From Nocardioides sp. YIM 152315 (GTDB lineage: Bacteria; Actinomycetota; Actinomycetes; Propionibacteriales; Nocardioidaceae): a DNA stretch of 64,000 bases. This document shows positions 59,316 to 64,000 of this stretch, piece by piece. Where the stretch lies: contig NZ_JARGER010000043.1 in the NCBI RefSeq assembly GCF_029210375.1, forward strand, positions 124,001 to 188,000. Direction: 5' to 3'. The translations under genes and the position numbers were made by a program. Every line of letters starts with the position of its first letter. Position 1 is the first letter of the stretch. The notes beneath the pieces are model-generated. The model saw only the letters and a list, made by a program, of their open reading frames with translations, was not told the DNA's origin and searched no databases.

Positions 59316-60811
59316 ACCATGTGCCCAATCAGTTGCTTTTCGGTCAGGGGTTCGTCGGTCGAGAACTCCGCAGAAATGACGCCTCGCCGCATGATCACGA
59401 GGTTGTCGCTCATGGAGATCAGCTCGTCCAGGTCATCGCTGATGAGGAGCATCGCGACGCCGTCGTCAGCGAGCTCGTTGATGACTCGATGGATCTCAGC
59501 CCGTCCACCGATGTCGACACCGCGAGTCGGGTTGTGCAGGATCAGCAGGCGATTTCGCCGAACTAGCCACTTGGCGATCGCAATCTTCTGTCGGTTGCCA
59601 CCGCTGAGATTGAGCGGCAAGTCGTGGCATCCCTGACAACGAACGCCCAGCCGCTCAATAAGCGTCGTAGCGCGACTCGATCCGCGCCGCGGATTGAGAA
59701 AACCGAACGCGCTCGTCCAGCGAAGCGCGACCAGGTCGATGTTCTTGTCGATTCGGAGGTTGAGGAGGAGACCCTCTCGATCGCGGTCGGCCGGTACATA
59801 GGCCACACCCGCCGAGACCGCCTGGACTGGCGAGCGGAACCGCACCCGCTTGCCGTCAAGCAGGATCTCGCCTTCGCTTGGCTTCGTCACTCCGAAGATG
59901 CTGTGCGCGAGCGCGTCGGCCCCGCAGTCCATCAGGCCACCCAGCCCCAGTACCTCTCCCTTGCGGACTCGCAAGGAGACACGCTCGGCTTGGCCGGCGA
60001 CCGAGACGTTCCGGAGTTCCAAGACCGTCTCTGCCGAGTCCGGGATGGTGCGGTTGGAGGACTGCTCGACGACGTCGCCCACCATCAGCGAGGAGATCTC
60101 TTGCTTCGTAGTGCTTTTGGCGTCGAGCGTGGTCACCACTTCACCACTGCGCATCACGGTGACGCGGTCGCAAAGGCCAACGATTTCATCGAGGTGGTGC
60201 GAGATGTAGATGACGAGCCCGCCGTCCCTGGCGAATGCTCGCAGCGTCTCCTGAAGCGCTTCCACACCGTGTGCGGACATTGCCGCTGAAAGCTCATCCA
60301 CGATCAGGATGCGAGGCTTCGAAGCCAGCGCTCGAGCCATCTCCACGAGCTTCTGGCTCTCGAGCGGGAGGTCGCCGGCTCGTGCCTTGAGGTCGATCCG
60401 CTGAGGCAGCCGTTCAATCACTGCCTCAGCGAATCGCCGGCGCGTCCAAGGCATGAAGATGCCCGCGGGCGCAAACCAACCCTCTCGCCCGAGGAGGAGG
60501 TTCTCCTCCACGGACATGTGTTCTTCGATCAGAGGCTCTTGCAGCACGATGTCGACACCATGCTGACGAGCCTGGGCCACGTCAGCGGGAGCGTAAGGCT
60601 CACCGCCAAGTCGCATTTCACCTGCGGACGGCTTCTGCATTCCAGCGATCAAGCTAACGATCGTTGACTTGCCTGCACCGTTTTGTCCGACGAGCGCGTG
60701 GATGTGCCCGTATTCGAAGGTGAGCCGTTCCTGCTCTCCCAACCGAACCGCGATGGTTCCTGGGTAGCGCTTCTCGACGCCGATGAGCTCGAGGGCGGGG
60801 GCCTGCGACAT
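59312..60811 (-). CDS. Ribose-type ABC transporter ATPase, duplicated (RbsA family)
   Basis: The 499-residue protein has two nucleotide-binding halves. The first has an intact Walker A (GQNGAGKSTIVSLIAG), signature LPLESQKLVEMARAL and Walker B RILIVDELSA. The second has the degenerate Walker A usual in RbsA proteins (GLGGLMDCGADALAHSI) but a signature LNLSGGNRQKIAIAKW and Walker B LLILHNPTRGVD, where the usual Glu is Asn-Pro as in many second domains. ATG 60811 is 31 nt after the binding-protein stop. Confidence 0.92.
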   Translation of the reverse strand: MSQAPALELIGVEKRYPGTIAVRLGEQERLTFEYGHIHALVGQNGAGKSTIVSLIAGMQKPSAGEMRLGGEPYAPADVAQARQHGVDIVLQEPLIEEHMSVEENLLLGREGWFAPAGIFMPWTRRRFAEAVIERLPQRIDLKARAGDLPLESQKLVEMARALASKPRILIVDELSAAMSAHGVEALQETLRAFARDGGLVIYISHHLDEIVGLCDRVTVMRSGEVVTTLDAKSTTKQEISSLMVGDVVEQSSNRTIPDSAETVLELRNVSVAGQAERVSLRVRKGEVLGLGGLMDCGADALAHSIFGVTKPSEGEILLDGKRVRFRSPVQAVSAGVAYVPADRDREGLLLNLRIDKNIDLVALRWTSAFGFLNPRRGSSRATTLIERLGVRCQGCHDLPLNLSGGNRQKIAIAKWLVRRNRLLILHNPTRGVDIGGRAEIHRVINELADDGVAMLLISDDLDELISMSDNLVIMRRGVISAEFSTDEPLTEKQLIGHMV

Positions 60812-60842
60812 GCCGATTACTCCCTAGTGGTCTTTTCCGTCG

Positions 60843-61910
60843 CTACTTGAGCGTGATCTTGAAGTCAGCCGTCGAGGCGCCCGGCGTGTACTCCTGGGAG
60901 ACCGCCTTGAAGTCGTAGGTGTCCATGCCGTTGATGACCTGGTCCTGATACGCCTGCGCGTTCTCCGTGGTGATCGGGAGCAGCGGAATGTTCACCTCTC
61001 GGTTGTCGGGCTTGTGGCCCTTGATGAAGTCGTATAGCTCGACCAGTGCGAACGCGCCACAGGCGTAGCCGCCACCGACCGAGGTGAGGAGTTCACCGTC
61101 CACGACCGCCTGCACGGCGTCCGGAGTGCCGTCCATAGCTGTCACGCTCACCGAGTCGAGGTCGCCCGAGTTGTCCAGCGCCTGGATCGCGCCGAGCGCA
61201 CCTTCGTCATTGAACGAGAAGACGCCGTCGAAGCCGGGGCCGGGAAGGGCCGACAGGAAGTTCTCCATCGTCTGCTGCCCAGCGGCTCGCGCCTCGTTGC
61301 CGTACTGCGTCTTGAGAAGCTCGACGTCAGGGTGCTCGGCCACGAAGTCCTCCGCGGCAGCGAGTCGCTGCTCAGCGACGGAGTTGCCCTGGTCGCCAGT
61401 CATCGCAACCCACTTGCGAGCACCGGAGTCGTACAGAGTCTGGGCGGCGAGGGTTCCGCCGCCGCTGTCGTCCGTTCCGACGTAGCCGACGTAGATGTCT
61501 TCGGGCGAGTCATCCAGGTCGACGCCCGGCGCACGCTGCATGAAGGTCACCGGGATGCCGGCGGACTCCGCCTCGCGGAGCACGGTCTGCCCAACCTTGT
61601 CCGAAACCGGGCCGACGACGATGCCGTCGACGCCGGATGAGATCCAACCCTGAACGATGTTGATTTGCTTGCTCTCGTCGCTGTCGGCCTGGGCCGTCAG
61701 CAGGTCGATCCCGAGCTGACCGGCGGCCCCCTCGGCGAACTCCTGCATCAGCTCCCAGTACGGGTTGGAGATGAGCGGGACCACGAAGCCAATGGTCGGC
61801 TCGCCATCGGCGGAACTGCCGCCACCGGAGTCGCTGGATCCGCAGCCAACAAGCGTGCTGGCACCGGCCACGAGTGCTACGGCGGCCGCTACGAACTTTC
61901 TCGAGCGCAT
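60843..61910 (-). CDS. Ribose-type periplasmic-binding-family lipoprotein
   Basis: The 355-residue protein begins MRSRKFVAAAVALVAGASTL followed by VGCGSS, a lipobox with Cys at about 23. The mature part is a family 4 sugar-binding fold (TIGFVVPLISNPYWELMQEF, SGVDGIVVGPVSDKVGQ, FDGVFSFNDEGALGAIQALD, SVTAMDGTPDAVQAV). It delivers the unknown substrate to the RbsC/RbsA-type importer. ATG 61910 is preceded by AGAAAGG; the open frame extends to 62000 but the lipobox decides this start. It is the first gene of the ABC-asparaginase-dehydrogenase-GntR operon. Confidence 0.92.
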   Translation of the reverse strand: MRSRKFVAAAVALVAGASTLVGCGSSDSGGGSSADGEPTIGFVVPLISNPYWELMQEFAEGAAGQLGIDLLTAQADSDESKQINIVQGWISSGVDGIVVGPVSDKVGQTVLREAESAGIPVTFMQRAPGVDLDDSPEDIYVGYVGTDDSGGGTLAAQTLYDSGARKWVAMTGDQGNSVAEQRLAAAEDFVAEHPDVELLKTQYGNEARAAGQQTMENFLSALPGPGFDGVFSFNDEGALGAIQALDNSGDLDSVSVTAMDGTPDAVQAVVDGELLTSVGGGYACGAFALVELYDFIKGHKPDNREVNIPLLPITTENAQAYQDQVINGMDTYDFKAVSQEYTPGASTADFKITLK

Positions 61911-61930
61911 GTACAGACCTTTCTGGAATG

Positions 61931-61953
61931 TTCGGTACCGGAGGTACCGGAAC
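61931..61953. promoter_or_regulatory. GGTACC dyad upstream of the binding-protein operon
   Basis: TTCGGTACCGGAGGTACCGG (61931-61950) contains two GGTACC cores 9 bp apart, forming both a direct repeat and an imperfect dyad. It sits 21 nt upstream of the binding-protein start. It is the best operator candidate for the FadR-type regulator encoded at the end of the same operon. The -10 and -35 boxes are not clear. Confidence 0.45.
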
Positions 61954-62017
61954 GTTTCGGACCTTTGGAGGTCCCACGGGTCGCGTCCCAGAAGCGACAT
62001 TGCTGAGCGAAACTTCG

Positions 62018-62037
62018 CCGAGAGCCCACGCTCTCGG
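62018..62037 (-). terminator. Terminator hairpin after the CoxL-like gene
   Basis: CCGAGAGC (62018-62025) and GCTCTCGG (62030-62037) form a perfect 8-bp stem with a CCAC loop, 13 nt beyond the CoxL-like stop. It probably ends that transcript before the ABC operon begins. Confidence 0.6.
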
Positions 62038-62049
62038 GTCCTGCGGGTG

Positions 62050-64000
62050 TTACTTGTGTTCGTCGCTTTTCGCGTCGACGACTCCCGAATCGTCGATCGA
62101 GGCTTCTTGCGGCGTCTGTGTCACGAGATTCGCAATCTGATGCGGAAGCAGAGGCATCCGATCAATGAAGACGTTGAACGGAGAGAGCGCGTCTTCGATG
62201 GCCTCCGCAAGAACAGCGGCAACCGGAATAGCACCTGCCTCTCCGGTGCCCTTCACTCCCAAGGGGTTGAGGGGCGACGGCGTTTCGACGTGGTCGAGGA
62301 TGATTTCGGGAAGGCCTTCGATTGAAGGCATTCGGAAGTCCATGAAGCTGGTTGCCTGAGGCTGGCCCTGCTCGTCAAACGGAAGCACCTCCAAGAGCGC
62401 GCCGCCCAGCCCCTGGACCAATCCTCCGAGGACCTGTCCCTCGACAATGGTCGGGTTGACGACCACCCCGCAGTCATGAACAAGGACGTATTTCTGTACG
62501 TCGACGGCCCCGACCTCCGGGTCCACCTCGACGATGGCTGCGTGAACACCGCTTCCGAACAGCTGTTGGCCCACGCCGAAGTAGCCGTCTTCTGTGAACA
62601 CTGGCGGGGTAGCCACATTGGCAGCTCTTTCGCGGAGCTTCTCCAACACCGCGGGGTCGTCCTTGAGGGGCTTGTCGACGGGGTAGCCGTACGCGTTGGC
62701 GAGTGCCGCGATGGCGGCGAGGCTGATGGACTGTCCGGGAGCTCCCTTGACGGAGACCTGGCCTTCGGAGAACTCGAGATCGTCGTGGCTGCATTCGAAC
62801 AGCTCGCTCACGTAGGCCGCGATCTTGTTGCGTAGCCGCTCTGAGGCCACCGCCACCGCGTTCCCTGCGAGGAGCAAGGACCGACTGCCGAACGTGCCAA
62901 TGCCGAAGTCGACCTTGCCACTGTCTCCGCCTCGCACGACAACGTCGTCGATGCCAGCACCTAGCGAATCCGCCGCGATCTGCGCGAACGACGTGGCGTG
63001 TCCTTGCCCCTGCGAGGCGGTCGCGACGTCGAGGACGACGGTGCCGGCGTCGGTCAGTTTCGCCGCACACCCTTCGTACGGCCCAGGTCCGCTCGACTCG
63101 ATGTAGGCGCAGATACCCATGCCGAGATAGCGTCCACGCGCGCGCGCTTCCTCCTGTGCCTTGCGGAAACCGGCCGGATCGAGGTGGTGGATTGCCTTCT
63201 CGAAACCGGCTTGATAGTTGCCACTGTCGTAGCGGATCGGGGCGTCAATGGTGAGCCCGACGTCGTACGGGAAGGCGTCTGCCGGCACCAGGTTGCGCAG
63301 CCGAACCTCATACGGCTCCATGTTGAGCTTGGCCGCAACGGTTCGGATAAGGCGCTCCATCGTGAAGACCGCATGCGGGCGCCCAGCGCCGCGGTACGGG
63401 CTCACCGGCGGCTTGTTGGTGTATAGGATCGTCGCCTTCGCGGCGTAGTTCTTGACCGCGTACTGACCGAGTACGTGGGTGAGTGTGTTCGCCGGAACGG
63501 CAATGCCGTAGGGAATGTAGGCGCCGGTGTCGTGCACGAAGTTGGTGCGGACGGCAAGGATCGTGCCCTCGGCGTCGAACGCAACCTCAGCGTCGTGGAT
63601 CTGTCCCCGCTCCTGGTTGGCGGACACGAAGTGTTCCCAACGGTCTTCGATCCACTTGACCGGACGTCCGAGTGCACGCGCGGCGAACGGGACGAGAACC
63701 TCCTCCGGGTAGAAGAGCATGATCTTTGTCCCGAAGCCGCCACCGACGTCCGGAGCGATCACCTCGACCTGCTGGCTGGAGAGGCCAAACATGCGGCAGA
63801 GGCCGTGCTTGATTGCCACTGGGGCTTGCGTCGAGTCCCAGACGCGCAGCATCCGCTCACGAGGATCCCAGTCCGCCAATACCCCTCGCGTCTCCATCGG
63901 CATGCCGCCGGTTCGTTCGAGCGAGAGTCGCAGCTTCGCCGTGTAGGGCGCAGACGCGAAGACGCTGTCAGGATCTCCGACACCGTCGGTGACGACCCCG
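62050..64000 (-). CDS. Xanthine dehydrogenase/CoxL-family molybdopterin-binding subunit (partial)
   Basis: About 650 C-terminal residues are present; the 5' end is beyond the window. VIAPDVGGGFGTKIMLFYPE binds the molybdopterin, PPVSPYRGAGRPHAVFTMER is the active-site loop, and GVKGTGEAGAIPVAAVLAEA has the catalytic Glu. The loop lacks the CSFR of true CO dehydrogenase (form I) and resembles the form II / hydroxylase pattern, so hydroxylation of an N-heterocycle or aldehyde is more likely than CO oxidation. The CoxG-like gene at 54629 belongs to the same enzyme class. FAD and Fe-S subunits are not visible and may lie to the right. Confidence 0.9.
   Translation of the reverse strand, partial: GVVTDGVGDPDSVFASAPYTAKLRLSLERTGGMPMETRGVLADWDPRERMLRVWDSTQAPVAIKHGLCRMFGLSSQQVEVIAPDVGGGFGTKIMLFYPEEVLVPFAARALGRPVKWIEDRWEHFVSANQERGQIHDAEVAFDAEGTILAVRTNFVHDTGAYIPYGIAVPANTLTHVLGQYAVKNYAAKATILYTNKPPVSPYRGAGRPHAVFTMERLIRTVAAKLNMEPYEVRLRNLVPADAFPYDVGLTIDAPIRYDSGNYQAGFEKAIHHLDPAGFRKAQEEARARGRYLGMGICAYIESSGPGPYEGCAAKLTDAGTVVLDVATASQGQGHATSFAQIAADSLGAGIDDVVVRGGDSGKVDFGIGTFGSRSLLLAGNAVAVASERLRNKIAAYVSELFECSHDDLEFSEGQVSVKGAPGQSISLAAIAALANAYGYPVDKPLKDDPAVLEKLRERAANVATPPVFTEDGYFGVGQQLFGSGVHAAIVEVDPEVGAVDVQKYVLVHDCGVVVNPTIVEGQVLGGLVQGLGGALLEVLPFDEQGQPQATSFMDFRMPSIEGLPEIILDHVETPSPLNPLGVKGTGEAGAIPVAAVLAEAIEDALSPFNVFIDRMPLLPHQIANLVTQTPQEASIDDSGVVDAKSDEHK

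Overview
The window is about 70% GC with frequent GTG starts, tightly overlapping operons, a mycothiol-dependent maleylpyruvate isomerase-like protein, a DUF222/13E12 HNH endonuclease and dispersed GTTTCGAGACAGGCGC-type palindromes. Together these point to an actinobacterium, most probably Nocardioides or a relative (inference; no rRNA or marker gene is present).

Bases 1-13.1 kb form a carbohydrate-use region. A leftward operon encodes a sugar ABC importer (binding lipoprotein, two permeases), a GH2 beta-mannosidase-like enzyme and a GH1 beta-glucosidase, and runs into a gene cut by the window edge. It starts from a readable promoter followed by a LacI-type operator. Next come two divergent sets: racemase-like protein, LacD-like aldolase and FGGY kinase to the left; DeoR regulator, DUF1537 kinase and class II aldolase to the right. 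This resembles a ketose plus tetronate-type acid-sugar pathway, but it is incomplete here.

Bases 13.1-17.0 kb hold a PEP-mutase/isocitrate-lyase family enzyme, a DUF222 HNH protein, an intact IS30-family element with a 3-bp target duplication, and a repeat-rich spacer. Bases 17.0-23.8 kb hold a GH38 alpha-mannosidase and a GH13_18 phosphorylase, divergent from a GH4 phospho-glycosidase overlapping a BadF-type sugar kinase.

Bases 23.9-40.8 kb are mostly regulatory and housekeeping genes: DUF6069 membrane protein with a NarL-type two-component system; an SCO6745-like protein behind a 15-codon leader ORF and an SD-masking hairpin; malic enzyme; an OmpR/HK/GerMN-lipoprotein trio recalling MtrA-MtrB-LpqB; a STAS/RsbW-like pair; a LuxR regulator; a flavin monooxygenase; a Na+/H+ antiporter; a DUF4396 protein; an MmyB-type XRE regulator divergent from a YHS-domain protein. 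Several small genes here are broken.

Bases 40.9-49.2 kb are an accessory island. Two tRNA 3'-end remnants flank a VOC gene, a decayed GDPD gene and a self-contained membrane-protein/HTH operon with a perfect palindromic operator. Beyond lies the tail of an RHS-type polymorphic toxin locus (two toxin cassettes with immunity candidates), cut by a partly degenerate IS3 element that also abuts a truncated tyrosine recombinase.

Bases 49.2-64 kb are catabolic, all leftward: CoxL-like molybdenum hydroxylase (partial), a ribose-type ABC importer, asparaginase, tartrate/D-malate-type dehydrogenase and FadR-type regulator in one overlapping operon, then a CoxG-like protein, a mycothiol-dependent isomerase-like protein, a fused GlcD-GlcF-type oxidase, a small hypothetical protein and an MFS transporter. 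The set looks like one uptake-and-oxidation route for an unidentified, possibly amide-containing, compound.
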